Assembly: GCA_008638375.1 (NCBI GenBank)
Contig: CM018046.1
Location: forward strand, 1,516,501-1,580,500
DNA length: 64,000 nucleotides
Origin: Nyssa sinensis
Lineage: Eukaryota; Streptophyta; Magnoliopsida; Cornales; Nyssaceae
Reading direction: 5' to 3'
Under the pieces are notes generated by a model that saw only the letters and a program-made list of their open reading frames with translations, did no database searches and was not told where the DNA came from. The first letter of the stretch is position 1; every line of letters starts with the position of its first letter. Of this stretch, positions 49,701 through 62,871 are shown piece by piece. The position numbers and the translations under genes were made by a program.

Positions 49701-52391
49701 CTTTTTTTGGTTTAGTTTTTCATTTTCTTTCCATTTGCCTGGGAAAAGAAACCAAAGAATATTCTAACAACTAGAAAGGTTGCATAAGTCATATTGTAAG
49801 CAGACATTAACATTACAATTATTTAATCGTTAAAGACCAAATTTGACCCACACAGGGATTGTTGAACAAATAAAAAAATTCAAATTGTCATGGAAAATCC
49901 CATTTGTAAACACAAAATAAAAAGTAAACGACAAACCAGCAAACCTAATTTGCATGTGTGCAAAGTCACAATGGAAAATTGTCCATATACTACTGAAAGC
50001 AAAAAAATCCAAGTTCAAAACTAAGAGAGAATATTACGTAGGGAACCAATCTAGCTGAAGTCGGTGATAGAGTATTGCCGTATGTCCGTCTACCTCCTCA
50101 ACTAAGCTGCCATAGTGGAAACTGCAATCCCACCTACACAAGGCATAAATAATAAATATTGCTGGAAATCTAGAGTACACACACAGACAAATAAACAATA
50201 ACTCAATTTTGTAGGACTAAAGGGGACATTTTTGCGGCCTTTCTTGGCTTGAGTATTTTCAAGGCACATGGAGCTATATTGTTCATATGGTAATCCTAGT
50301 GTCATACATATTTAGATAAAATATCATCAACACCTCATAGGGTATCAACAAGAGTCATTAATTACAATATAAGAACCAGATAAAAGAGGTGACACAAAAT
50401 TCCATGTGCATAAATGACTTTTAATTGCCTCATATACTCTGTATTCACACAGGGTTTGCTTTGTAGTACAAATGCTGGACCACAAATAAAGAACATGCAT
50501 AATTAATGACTCTATTGCATTTGTATGATTCCACCATTATTTCTTTACTTAGTACAGGGATGGACTTTTTTTGCCAGTAAAAGCCTTTAAAAAAAAAAAA
50601 AAAAAAAGAGGCAAGCCCTTTCCCTCCTCCTTTTATCCCATTTTTGAAAGAAAACAATAGGTTGGCCTGGAGCGAAAAATCCTCCCTCTTCTCTTCCATT
50701 CCCTTCCCCTTTCCCTCCTACCAAAAATATGTAAACTTTTTCCTTCCATCACCCCTCCCCCTTTCATTCTACCCTTCCTCCCTACCAAACGGGCAGTAAA
50801 CCAACACACTTTGAAATTACACTAATCTCCCTTTAATTTTCTACAACACTACCTACTCTCCTTTAGAAATAAATATGTTTAAGCGTGTATGGACTGTTTT
50901 CTAAATCTGATCATAATCAAATAATTTTTCCCTTTTCTTCTAAGACACGTGAAAAACTAAAAACCGTAGCATGAGATTCAAACACAGATAGCATATACAT
51001 CATATTCATGATAAATGACACTAATTCATGATAAATGACATAATAGATAAACTATGTAATATCCACGAATTAGATAATTTGACACAAATTATATATATAA
51101 AAAAAAGTAAAACAAATAGCGATTTAAACCTATTATAATTAGTAACTTAGTATCAAATTCTCCTACTACTTTTCTATTATTTTAAGGAAAATAATAAAAA
51201 TATCTTCTTATAATTTTGAGTCTTAATCCTCAAAAAATAAATGGATATTATTTTTTACTAACTTCTAAAATTATTGTTGATACAAAAGAAATGTCTCCTC
51301 TGATTCGGTATGTTTCCATTAGTTTCGTTATGTTTCCACGGAAACAATTTTGTTTCCATGGAAACATGTGAATTTCGATATTCTACTAGTGTTTCGTTTT
51401 GGTTCCCTGAGAAACGGAAATGTTTCGGCCGTTTCGATGGAAAAGAAACGAAATTTTGATCCTTGACACCTAGTGCATCAAGGGCTAGTCCAGTGTACAA
51501 GGCTCCCGCCACTGTGAGATCAGGGAGGGTAGGATGTACGCAGCCTTACCCCCACAAACGGAGAGACTGTTTCCGCGATTCGAACCCATGACCTCCAAAT
51601 CACAATGAAGCAACCTTACCATTGCGCCAAGGCCCGCCCTCACACCTAGTGCATCACCACTATTAAAACATTCCAAAGTACTAGCACCCTTTTTCTCTAA
51701 TAACACAACTTCAAAGTTAAATGCACATTGCACCTGAACATAAGGAGCCCAAGGCTAATTAAAGCTACAACCAACCTGCCTCACCTAATTCAACAGATTC
51801 AAAGACCCCTAGTTTCCATGTGTTAAGAAATAATGTAAGAGTCTCCCTTGACCAAACAACCATATAATCAAGCCTCTTAGCCAACCTCAAACTCAAAGAA
51901 GGACCAAAACTTCTGCTCTCGTAGCATTAACTCATCTCATGGGCATAATTTTTTTTGTAGGAGTTGACAACTTCTCCATCTTTTCAGAAAAATTCAAAAT
52001 TCAAATTTAGAAAATAAATCCCAAGAATTAAATATCATTTCATTGTGCAGAAATGTTAAGCATGCAAAACTCGTAGGTGGGCCTTGCTAAGTCAAAACTT
52101 TTTACAAACATCCTACAAGTATAAAATACAAGGTAATGTTCTGACATTCTAAGGAACATATAAGTTATCCCACATATGAAAGAAATTTTCAATACATGAC
52201 ACAACAATGACCCTAAACCAAATCAGAACAATGCTTTTGAAGCTAAACTGTTTCCCATTCATGTAACAAAAAGAGTAGAAGTCTTGAGCAACCGAAATGA
52301 CTCTAGTTAGGGGAGAGTAGTCAACGAAATGCTTTCATCGTGTCATAGTCAGACGAGAGCAGTTAAGTACAAGAAAATACAAAATTTAATT

Positions 52392-52426
<35 letters not shown>

Positions 52427-55400
52427 GGGAAGGGGGCATCAATGCTAGTTTCACAAATCTCAGGGAAAACCATTGTGATTCGATACTAAATATTTGTGGT
52501 ATTTACAGTGGTATTTTTATCTATTTGCTCATGCTCTGAAATTTTAACCAACGTATTACTATGATTTGGCCGACAAAGTATTGTAAACAGTAGCTTTTCT
52601 GTAATAACTCAAATTACAAGCTTAATCATACCAGTATTAGAGACTCTAAAAGAGTAGATATGCAAATCCCAACACATAATTATCTATTTGCTAATAAATT
52701 CTCAATTTTTACAAACTAACCCACATTTAGAAATCTGCACAATCAAATTGTTTAACTTTGAAACACAGCCGAGGGCATGGTATAGCATGATAGGATGTAA
52801 GAAGTTTCAAATATTACAACACAGTCCTCATTTATGTCACTAGAAGGGAAGAAGTAAAGAGCATCATTACAGAGTTCATTTAAACATTCTTGGACAGCTA
52901 GTTATCCTAAAGCTAAGCTTTGAGTTAAGTGGTGCTCTAACATGGGTCATAACTTTAGTTCTAGGAAGTCTTAAGTTCAAGTCTTTTCATTTGCATTTGT
53001 TCAGCCATGCTATCTTTTTGTGCAAGTTTGCCCTCCGTTGGCACTCTTGTTCTATTCTATCTCTCTCCAATATCCACAAACAAACAAAACCGAGGAACAA
53101 ATGCAAATGAAGAGACTTGAACCAAAAAACTCCTAAAAAGCAAAGGTTTGGTACCATGTTAGATAACCATTTTCCCCAAATGCTTAGCTTTTGAGGCAAG
53201 TGGTGTTCTGGAAAAAATGATTAGGGGGCAAACGGACAATAAAATTTTCTTATCATGTTAATGTCAAAGTAAGTCCATCCAAACATTTGCAGTGAAAAAA
53301 GTAATTCAAATCTATGCACAACTACATTACAAATTTTGGCGGGAAAAAAATTGATAAGTAAAGGAAAAATGTATTAACACGCCCAAGGGGTCGCGAACCC
53401 ATGTATACATGGGACGGCTTTGAGGTTAAAGCCTTAGAGTCCTCAAAAAATCAACTAGTGTGTCTATATAGAAGGGGTAAGCCTCTTTGCCCAAAAATGG
53501 AGAGCACGTCGCAAACTATCTTTTAACAAAAAAGGCAGGGCATTTCTTTCCCCTCAAAAACACTATAATTTTGTTCCTTCCAAAGACTCCCAAGTAAACA
53601 AAGAGGAGCCATTCTCCAAGTATTTCGATGGGCCTTTGACAACCCTCTTCCATGCCAACAAAGAAGCACTTATTTCACCATAGCAGGCATTACCCAAGAG
53701 ACTCCAAAGAGAGAGAACAACATGCACCAAACATCCCAAGCTACCAACAATGGATGAGAAGATGGTCCACCGATTCTTCTTCTACCTTGCACATGATACA
53801 TCGATTAGCCAATCTAAGTCATCATCTTTATAAATTGTCCATAGTAAGAATGGCTCCCCAAGACGCCATCCAAGCAAAAAAAAAACCTTGGTCAGAGCTT
53901 GGGATTGCCGTACCAATTTCCAAGAAAAATTCATCCTCCTCCCTCCAACTAAATCCTTATAATAGGAGTTGGTTGTGAACTCCAATTACCCCAAATAATT
54001 GGGATAAGGCTTTGTTGAGTTGAGTTGAGTTGATTGTGAAATCCTTCAAACTTGTTAAGATCCAAACTAGTTGGTCCTCCTTTCCAACCACTACTTTTGT
54101 GCAACTCTCCCAAAAAAATCCTCCAACTCTCAATCAAAAAAATTCCTACTAAAAGAGGGACTCATTTCCCCTCCCACTTCCACAGCACAATCAGCCACCT
54201 TTCCTCCTTTGACCTAAGCCAATCTAAAAAGATGAGAGAATTTCTCCTTTAACCGCCCATCCCCAAACTATGGATCCTCCCAAAATCTCACCCTCCTCCG
54301 CCCCTCGCCCACCTCGAAGTAGATAAAAAATTTAAAATCAGCAAGCCCCATTCGAATGGATCTCCAAATACCACAACCATGCGCCTCCACCCCCCTCCCT
54401 CCTCAATTCCGTACTTTGCAAACACCAACTCCTTCCACAAAATATGGTTCTCCACCCCAGACTTCAAGCCACTTTGCCACCAAAGCAAGGTTGAATATCC
54501 CCAAATCTTTGATACCCAAACCCCCCTCCCTTAATGGAATCTTAGTCTTGTCCCAACTTACTAAATGAATCTTCTTCTCACCCTCCATAGCACCCCAAAT
54601 AAAGTCCCTCTAGAGCTTTTCCAACTTCTTAGGCACCAAAGCCGGGATAGGAAACATTAACATGTAGTAAGTTGGAACCCTTGGAAAGATATTAGGTCTT
54701 CCATCCTGCTAGACGTCTTTGAAATATCTCAATAGTTGTGTCCCAGATTGCAGAAGACCTTGGAGATGCGCCTAAAGGTAACCACGAGTAGATAGCAGGC
54801 AATGACCCACCTTGCACCCCATCGACCTAGCCAACTCTTCCATCCCCCTCACCTCTCCAATTGGGATCAATTTACCCTGGGCTAGGTTCATCCGCAAACC
54901 TGAAACGGCCTCAAAACAAATAAGAATGCAGCGAAGAAATATCAATTGTTGGTCTTTGGCTTCACAAAAAATTAGGCTATCATCTACAAACAACAAATGA
55001 GAAACCCTCACCCTTATCTTCTCCACACCTTCAACAAGGGAACCCTTCGACAAACCCCCCTCTTACGCCTGCTTCGTCAACTGACTAAAAGCTTCCATGA
55101 CCATCACAAATAGGAATGGAGAAAAAGGATGCCCTATCTCAAACAGGTCAATCTCCAGAAAAAATGCGTTGACTCGCCATTAACCAAAAACTGAAAGAGA
55201 GACCATAGATATACAAAATTGAAGCCACTTTCTCCATTTTATCCCAAACCCCATCTTCCTTACCATGAACAAGAAAGTCTCAGTTCACATTGTCATCGGC
55301 TTTCTTAATATCTAGTTTGCACACAAACACCTTCTCTTTCTCCTTCCTTCTCGAATCAACACATTCATTGATGATGAGGACTGCATCCAAAATCTGTCAG

Positions 55401-58400
55401 CCTCCTACAAAAAGCGTTTTGACTGCTAGGAATGACCCCTCCCAACACAGCCCTCAACCTCAATGACAGGACTTCAGCCAATAATTTATATACACTTCCC
55501 ACAAGGCTAATCGGTCTACAGTCTCTCATGTCTTCCGCTCATTCCTTTTTATGAATTAGTGCAGTAAAAGACACATTAAGGCTCCTCTTGAATGATCCAA
55601 CCTGATTAAAAGAGTAAAAAACCTCCATCACCTCCCCTTTTATTACCTGTCAACAATGCTTGAAAACCTCCATATTGAATCGATCCAGGCCAGGGGCTTT
55701 ATCCCCTTCACTGAACCCTAAAGCATCGACCACCTCTTTCTCAATAAAAGGCTTTTCCAGTCACTGAACTTCCTCCCCATTTAGCCGACTGAAATATAGG
55801 TTCTCCAGCTTCAGCCCCCATTGAGCCTCCTCCATGTAAAGGTTCTTGTAAAAATCAGCAATTACCCTCTTCATCTCTTGGTCTTGAGAAACCACATTCC
55901 CATTCACCCTAACCTGATTAATACTATTATTCCCCTCTGCACCTTCTGGTCTTGAGAAACCACATTCCCATGCACTCCAGCCTGATTAATACCATTATTC
56001 CTCCTATGACAATTAGCCATTCGGTGGAAAAATCTGGTATTTTGATCCCCTTCTTTTAACCACAGCACGGGGGATTTTTGCCCCTACGAAACTTCCTCAG
56101 CTTTCAACAAAAACCCCAGCTCTCCTTTCAAACCCTCGTCTGAAAAAAGGATGGCAGATTGAAACATTCAGTTAAGTGATTTCTCATCCCAAGAGGTGCA
56201 GAATTGATGCATAATCAAAATGTATAGCTTTCGACAAACTCCGTAGTTCAGAGCATTAGCGTAAATATAATGTATAGAACCGTATTGAAATAAATACACT
56301 AAACTGAAAGAATAAAGAATAAAAGTGTACAAGTACTGGATGGAAGCCTACCCAATGATCATATTCTAATAAATAATTTTTTAATTTTGGTAAGTACAAC
56401 ACACACATCCATGTTCCAACCGGGGCTTGAAACCAGCATCTCCCCTTTTGAGTGTGGCAGGAGAACATTCACTCACAGTTGGTTCTCAACCTGATGATAT
56501 TATATATAAAAAGCTTCTCTTACATAGAACAAGTAAGCATAATAGCAAAGAACATTTAGAATTAATCCATAAAAGTCTGAACTTGAAATATACAACCCTT
56601 ACTCAAACCGTGTTGTGTCCATGCTCATTACAAGCTCAAATATTTCTTCACAGGTAGCTTCCACAACCCCTACAGCTTTCATTGCTCGACTGCAGCTCTT
56701 CGGCTGTACAAGGAAAACTATAAATGATTGATATGGCCTGAAGCAACCTACTCCATAGAAAAATCGTGTTATGCACATAAGCAAAACAGAAAAATCATTC
56801 CCTACAAGGAAATCAACTTCAAGAAGCTCTTCAAAAATGCGTAGTCCTGCAATAATCCACATAAAAATGCAATTAATGGTGATGGATTCCATTATAACAT
56901 TGCCAGCAATTGAATTATCCCATATTCCCCCAGAATAACTTGTTACGATGATCATCCATGTTGAATTGTGAAATATTGTAAACAAAAAATAACTAACCAT
57001 TTTGGCACTGAAGAAGACGCCAATGCTTTCTTGAGAATACTTGATTGGTATTCTGGTTTGACAAGTCTGAGTCTAATTCCTGTGTCCAGTCAAATACAGA
57101 TTCGGGAGGACCTGCCAGATGAAAATTGGTGATGAAATACTGCTAAAGATTCCCAGAAATCAATCAAGAACCAAAAATAAAAAGGAAACCAAGAATTACC
57201 ATTTCCAATTGTTGTCCTCCTCATCAAATTTGCATGAGAATCATCTTCATCCTCTGGGGCACTATACCTACACAAATTCAAAAAGCATAAATAAGCAAGG
57301 TTGAAACACATTTTAAGTACAGGGAGAATATTTTTAATAAGTTTTCTATAAGACAAAAAATCTATATACAAAGTAAGAAATAGAAGTTTCGGCAATACAA
57401 TTAAAAATGCTTTAAGAAAACAGCACATGTGTAACAGAAGGAACAGAGACAAAAGAACATAATAATTTCTCAAGTGCAAGTGTGAAAGGTTAACAAACAA
57501 ATTCAGCACATAATGTCAAAAAGAAATAGTTGCATCCAGAAGAAACTAGAACGCAAGTACTAATAAAGATATTAGACAGAACTATATTCCATAATAATCT
57601 CCAGGAAATAATTTTCCTTATTGCTTCATATGAAAAGAATTTAAACCAATAGGGAAAAACAGATGCACAAAATCTGAAAAGAAGTGTCTGAACCTCTAGA
57701 GCATAGACACTCTATTTTGGCTCATGTCGAGTATGCAAAAAAAGTGTCCAATTTTTTTTTTTTCCTGAATTTCGAACACATTTTGGACATATTTGGGACA
57801 CGTTTTGGATGCATTTGTTGTTTTTTTCCCATTCTTTTGTTATATATTTTCCCCTTTTTTCCTCTTCTCTTCCAGTTTTATATACATATATTTTCTATGT
57901 AGTACTTAGTAAATTTGCTTTGGAACTTAAATCATAGATGTTGATAATTAAATGAAGAAATTCTTGAATTTTTATTTAATGAGTTTGTTATTTTAATATC
58001 TTAATAACATTTTTTGTGATTTGTGTGTTCCTGCGCTAATTTTAATTGAAATAATGTTGGGATTTTATTATATAGTCATATAAAAAATATAATATATATA
58101 TATATATTCAACGTGTCCCCAATGTATATGTCCTGCGTTTTTTAGAAATGTCAGATTCGCGTGTCTGTGTTGTGTCATATCCGTATCCCGTGTTCCGTGT
58201 TCATGTCCGTGCTTCTTAGCTAACAACTCTACCTAGAATAAATCCCAAAAACCATAACAATTTCAATAGAAGACTTTCCATAAAAAAGTAGGGAATTCCA
58301 TGCCATAAAAGAATCATCCATTCTGTGCCTTCCAGCTACACCACAACATAAAATGGGGACCCATTTTCTCCACTCAGCAAAACTCAACTCAACAAGCCTA

Positions 58401-61350
58401 AATCCCAATTGCTTGGGTCAGCTACATGGATCCAGCATCCCCAATTGGCTTGTCTAAAATATATGCTTGGTTAAATCCAAGATAATCATCTCCTCCCTTC
58501 ATGACCTCAATCCACATTCTTTTTGTCATTGCTTTTATCCTTTTTGATCTATACCAGAGCTGCAAACCATAATTAATATTTCCAAACACTTCCACATTAT
58601 TAGCTTTGATTACTCCTACAATAATAAACAAAAAATATAGACAAATGTTCATACTGTCTAAGATCCCTCAAACTTGAATCCCGAGTGGACTTCAACCCAC
58701 CCAAACCTAGGGGAGATTGAAGAAATGCATGAGACTACAGCATACCCACAGAAGCATTTATACAATATATAACAGCCTCTGTGACAGCATTTTTAACTTC
58801 ATAGCCAAAATTAAGCCAAGTTTGCATATCAAAAGTTATAGGGCGGAATTCCCAAACCTTCATCAATGCCCTTTTTTTATAGGAACTAAAGACATGAAGA
58901 GGCATTCAATCTCTCTAAATTCTACATCTCTTAGGCCTTGTTTGGACGACTAGATAAGAAGGCGGGATGGGATAGGATATAAAATCTTGTGAGATACTGA
59001 ATATTCCAATCTAGTGTTTGGAATTGACCCGGATAAAAGGCCCGGATATATTGTTATATCCCAATCCTATGTTCGGGTGCTTGCCGAATATAAGATTCAA
59101 ATATAACTATTTTTTATTTTTAATTTTCTTATGTATTGTCTTTCTAAAGGTCCTCAAAAACTATTTTCTTTTAGTCATTTTAAAAACTTTTTTGTTCAAA
59201 TATAAGCAGACAAGGTGTCTAAAATTAAAATTTTCTTCACAAATCAATTGCAAAATTCAATAACTATAATCACACTATTTCAGCATGTGATTGCGCAAAC
59301 ATCATTCACAATATAGCAGTCTCTCACTTTCAGAATGACTCCAAAATAAATATAAACAAAAAACATGGTCCATATTGCTAAGAATCATCCAAATCAATGA
59401 TTACATACATGTGTATATATATATAGATAGAGAGAGAGAGAGAGAGAGACGAAGTTGTTGTTGCTATTGTTTTTGTCTATAGAGATCTGTTACTATTATA
59501 TATACATACATATATATATATAAATATAAAACAGTCCATGTATAGAGCTGAAAAAATACATTAAAAAATCTAGAATGTATCAAAAACTTTTGAACAATGA
59601 CAAAATGAAAATTTTGATTTTTCAACTTGACCATTCAATGTTTTCGTCTCTTTATATTGTGGCATTGCAATTTTTTTGATAATGTGGCGTTGTATTTTTA
59701 TCGCAATAGGATGGGATAACTTAAATACCACCACCCCTTTCGTATAAGTCATATCCTACGCGGGTAGGATATAAGTGGCTAACTGGATATAGATATCCAA
59801 TCCAATTGAAGACACCAAACATTGGATTGGATAACATTTATCCTATCCAACCCTCTTATCCCGTCGTCCAAACGTGGCCTTATGGAATTCCCCCATAACC
59901 CTGATAAAATTGCCCTTGATAACATGTCAACCTTTATGATAAAGGGCCATCATCGTCTATCATCCAAATAATTCAAGGCTGCAACTGCTTCATCCTCTTC
60001 ATAGGACCTCTCTAGCTGTTACTTCTCACTCAGATCATTCATAGAAACTCCACAATCCATCAAAGGTTTCATCCCTCACTCTTCCAAAGTTCCAATATAA
60101 GCCTGTTCGAAGCCCCACATTACCCCTCACAGTATCTTCTTCTTCAAAACATTCCAGCTCCACCTTTCCAATAAAATTAGTTCCCTTATGCAAACTGAAT
60201 AAGTATTAAAAAATTGTAATTTCAAAAATTCATTGAGCCAAGGCACAAGTTGGCCTCTAACTAGTCACCCCTTATTTTCCAGCATATTGAAATCCATCTA
60301 AAATATGTCCCTGATGCCGCATCACCAATTAAAACCAATAAACCCAAAAAATAGGTAATATCACCAGCCTAAGCCACCACCTGAAGTTTTACCTTCATAT
60401 GCACCAGAGTAATAGATGCATAAAACTGCCAAACTCCAAAGATGAAGCACAAGGCTGATCACTCAAACCAGATGCTGTCTGTTTAATATTGAGAATACTA
60501 AAGTATTTTGTCTTGAAAGGCCAGACACCCAACCTCAACTCCAAGGCCCCCTTTCATCTCTTGACTCGATCATAACACTCACTGAGCTTTTTCCTCAGAC
60601 AGAATTTTGATTTTTTTTCAGAAGGTTTCTCTGACATAATCTTGAAAGAAAAAATAAATCATAACGTAATTGATACCTTAAATGGGAATTTTTCCATGCA
60701 TTGATAAACCACCCAACGGCTCCTGGGTTAGCAGAAAAACAGCCCACTAAGCACAATTAGATAAATGTCAGCCACAAGAGACAGCACTAACCATAGGCAT
60801 CAGAAAAACAATCCAAATCCCATACTCATGCTTCACAGTCTCCATTCAAAGGAACAACACCCAAAATCTGCAGCTAGGAAGCTCTTCAGCCACACAAGGT
60901 CAGGTATTGCAGCCCCCACTTTCAACAAGCTTTGGCAACCTCAGGAAAATACATTAATAGCATTTCCATAGTTTCTGTACTTAGAGCTTGTCTCCCACTT
61001 TCCTGCTGATGGGGATCGCGATGGGACTAATGAGCAGTGCCTGATTCGCATCTATGTTAAGCATAGGCACAAGCCTAGAGGAGCTAGAAATTAATTTTGT
61101 AATTTTATTTCAGGGATTTTATTATTTCTGTTATTTAAGAATTTTATTTTTGGTAATATCTTTATTTTTGGGGATGGCCTATAGGCCTTGATGTAATGGA
61201 TAATTAGCTTTTGTGCATTATTGAGTTATTGACTAGATTTTCCCCTCTCTAAAGAGTTTCCCCCTCAGTTGGCCGCTCCCTTCTCTTTCTTTCTCTCCCT
61301 TTGGTTTTTCTTCTTCTTTCACTTTCTTCTTCTTCTCTCTTTCCCTTTCT

Positions 61351-61405
<55 letters not shown>

Positions 61406-62133
61406 CATCACCACCTCTGCCTCCTTAACTTCCCACTAACTCTATCCCTTCCATCTCCATTAAATCAGGTGGTAATCAAAGGACTGTAGTGGGTCACCCC
61501 AAACCATTTCCGGTAGCAAGTAGAATATGATTAGAAACAACAAACTAGCCCAATTCATTAAGCAATATCATAAAACACTTTTAAAATCAATTTAATATCA
61601 GGACTAGAAAATGACCGGCAGTAAAAACATTTCAAAGATTCCAACAGAAAGGAAGGAAATGTGACTCATCAACAAAATAAAATAAAGGAAGAAAATGTGA
61701 AGAAAGGGTGTATATTTTTCATAACAATATTTTCACTGGCATCAATATAGAAAATAAATTAATGTATATACTTACTGACTTTCATGATCTGATGAGGAAG
61801 CATTCCTCCCATTTTCCATTCCAGATTTATATTCGAAAGAAAAGTATTTGTTACCATTGGCAACTAGTGACTCCTGATGCTGCACATCATCAACATGTCA
61901 TCAGTTCCAAGTGCACGCATCCACACAATAAAGAAAGGAAAACAGAATTTGGTTTAAAAAAATTGTCGTGAATAATACAACTTGAAGGAAGCAGCAATTT
62001 CAAAAAGCAAATCCTGGGTAGAGATGTTAAAAGCAGATAAGAGATAAGATCAGTCTGATAAATAAACCTGATCAATGACCGATTCAATTTTCTCCTTCCA
62101 AATTAGTGCCTCCTGGATGTTAAATGCTGCCAT
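41441..62133 (-). CDS. EDR2: EDR2-like PH/START/DUF1336 protein, N-terminus outside window
   Basis: Nineteen exons, minus strand: 62068-62133, 61776-61879, 57200-57267, 56998-57111, 56806-56846, 56603-56703, 50038-50133, 48445-48509, 48267-48338, 47987-48142, 47311-47531, 47200-47239, 46945-47099, 46740-46841, 43242-43286, 43019-43159, 42648-42743, 42447-42548, 41441-41563. They sum to 1908 bases and all phases fit, giving 635 residues. The first exon ([20 protein letters not shown]) is the end of the PH domain. The START domain runs from [11 protein letters not shown] through [19 protein letters not shown] to [21 protein letters not shown]1336 starts near [13 protein letters not shown] and includes [27 protein letters not shown] and [14 protein letters not shown]. 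Arabidopsis ENHANCED DISEASE RESISTANCE 2 is a lipid-binding negative regulator of salicylate-linked cell death. About 85 N-terminal residues should lie beyond 64000. Confidence 0.95.
44410..46739. other. Large EDR2-like intron, 5' of the duplicated block
   Basis: With the part inside copy B this intron is 3.45 kb. It has a (TA)n run near 44470-44493, a (CG)n core flanked by CA near 44632-44652, and a (GA)n microsatellite at about 46665-46701 next to the splice donor of the 46740-46841 exon. No other gene is supported. Confidence 0.6.
48845..49008 (+). repeat. Possible decayed LTR end followed by TGGTATCA primer-like site
   Basis: CT-rich sequence ends in CACCACA and is followed directly by TGGTATCAAATGG (49001). 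This resembles the junction of a copia or TRIM LTR with a methionine-type primer site. The left border is not visible and the call rests on this junction only. Confidence 0.3.
51290..51440. other. Cluster of GTTTCC/GGAAAC palindromes
   Basis: It includes GTTTCCACGGAAAC and GTTTCCATGGAAAC with further TTTCG and CGAAA words. It lies beside the SINE insertion within an intron. It could be a decayed short DNA element; no known family is assigned. Confidence 0.45.
51466..51656 (-). mobile_element. tRNA-derived SINE, Au-like, with 15-bp target duplications
   Basis: The element body is 51481-51641. On the minus strand it starts GAGGGCGGGCCTTGGCGCAATGG (A-box region), then has GGGTTCGAATC (B box), GGGGGTAAGGCTGCGTAC and a 3' part ending TGGACTAGCCCTT. 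These words match the plant Au SINE family as I know it. ACACCTAGTGCATCA is repeated exactly at 51466-51480 and 51642-51656, so the insertion is well preserved. Confidence 0.92.
53370..56170 (-). mobile_element. LINE (L1-type) relic in an EDR2-like intron
   Basis: On the minus strand, broken frames give [20 protein letters not shown], then [21 protein letters not shown] (the FVDD form of the RT active site, near 54960), [21 protein letters not shown] near 54530-54580, and a C-terminal [15 protein letters not shown] region near 53880-53920. Many stops and frameshifts are seen. Borders are approximate. A tail with TTGAGTTGAGTTGAGTTG lies within it at about 54013-54032. Confidence 0.85.
57700..58216. 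mobile_element. Non-autonomous DNA element (MITE-like), copy 2
   Basis: It matches 22379-22858 in opposite orientation: GACACTCTATTTTGGCTCATGTCGA at the left end and GTCCGTGCTTCTTAG at the right end. The ends pair imperfectly (GCATAGACAC against AGCACGGACA). The inside is AT-rich with repeated GGACAC and TTGGGACACG words. No ORF. Confidence 0.7.
58375..58660 (-). repeat. Possible retroelement 3' tail
   Basis: On the minus strand, GGATCCATGTAGCTGACCCAAG and CAATTGGGAT are followed by GGCTTGTTGAGTTGAGTTTTG. Similar GTTGAGTTGAGTTGAG and AATTGGGATAAGGCTTTG words occur in the LINE relic near 54000. This suggests a shared dispersed repeat. The family is not certain. Confidence 0.35.
58934..59879. 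mobile_element. Tourist-like (PIF/Harbinger) MITE, 946 bp
   Basis: The left end is GGCCTTGTTTGGACGAC and the complement of the right end is GGCCACGTTTGGACGACGGG. The inverted repeat extends for about 45 bases with mismatches and includes GGATAGGATA in both arms. It is flanked by TTA on both sides (58931-58933 and 59880-59882), the target typical of PIF/Harbinger. No transposase ORF is present. A (TA)n/(GA)n tract lies inside at about 59412-59448. Confidence 0.9.
59883..61775. other. EDR2-like intron sequence right of the Tourist-like MITE
   Basis: A (CT)n microsatellite lies at about 61355-61401 within a long pyrimidine-rich tract (61250-61430). The part at 61010-61340 has LTR-leader-like T-rich text, but no border or primer site could be found. 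The rest is unassigned. Confidence 0.45.
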
Positions 62134-62866
62134 CTGGAACAAGAACACAGCCCATACATTTATTTTTTTTCTCCACCATTCCACAAAGTTACAACAGCCA
62201 CGACAAAACCATTATGAAAAATGAAAAAGAAGCCACAATGACCAAGGAATCATACAGCAAGTGCTTCCATTTGAAAATAAACATGCTAGTTGCAGTAAGA
62301 AGGATATCGTGCGGCACTTCATGTTTAGAGTCTAGACATGCATGGTACTTCACAATTGTCTCACTTCCTTCATGAAAAAATATGAATATAATTTCCAATA
62401 GAACTAAAGAAAAGGTTTCCGAGGGTGAAAGTGGGATAAGATTTTTCCAGAGAAAAAAATGCCTGAAATTCACATCAAACGACTCTGAGCCAACCATAAG
62501 AAAGATGACCAAAAATCCTGCTCGAATATTCTTATTTCACACAGGTTGCTGATAACTTAAGAGCATAGGTATCAATGTTAACATTTTTAACACCCAAATG
62601 ATCAAAAAAATGGAGCCTGATCAGAAATGCAACAGTTTAGGAGAAGTATCAACATGGACAGATAAGAATACAATACGATCAGAAAATGGAGACTCATAAG
62701 CAAGCCTCAGCGTATGGCACAGACCAACCACAATACCATAAATGGAAAGATAAAGTACAAAGAAGACAGTAAAATACATCATAAAAGATTCAGCATATTT
62801 TGTTTAGTATACATTAGAATCAGTGAAGTAACTGTTAGAGTGTTTTTGTAATGTCCCTTTGAAGAT
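62134..62866. other. EDR2-like intron upstream of the first visible exon
   Basis: The sequence should contain the intron before exon 62068-62133. I looked for the preceding PH-domain exon on the minus strand up to 64000 and did not find it. Confidence 0.5.
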
Positions 62867-62871
62867 CATAG

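Noticed and set aside
53652..53978. Plus-strand ORF of 108 codons and similar ones at 54356-54568
   Set aside because: They are antisense shadows of the minus-strand LINE relic, whose RT motifs are on the other strand.
58422..58652. 76-codon minus-strand ORF as a gene
   Set aside because: It ends in the retroelement-tail-like sequence and resembles decayed LINE text more than a host gene.
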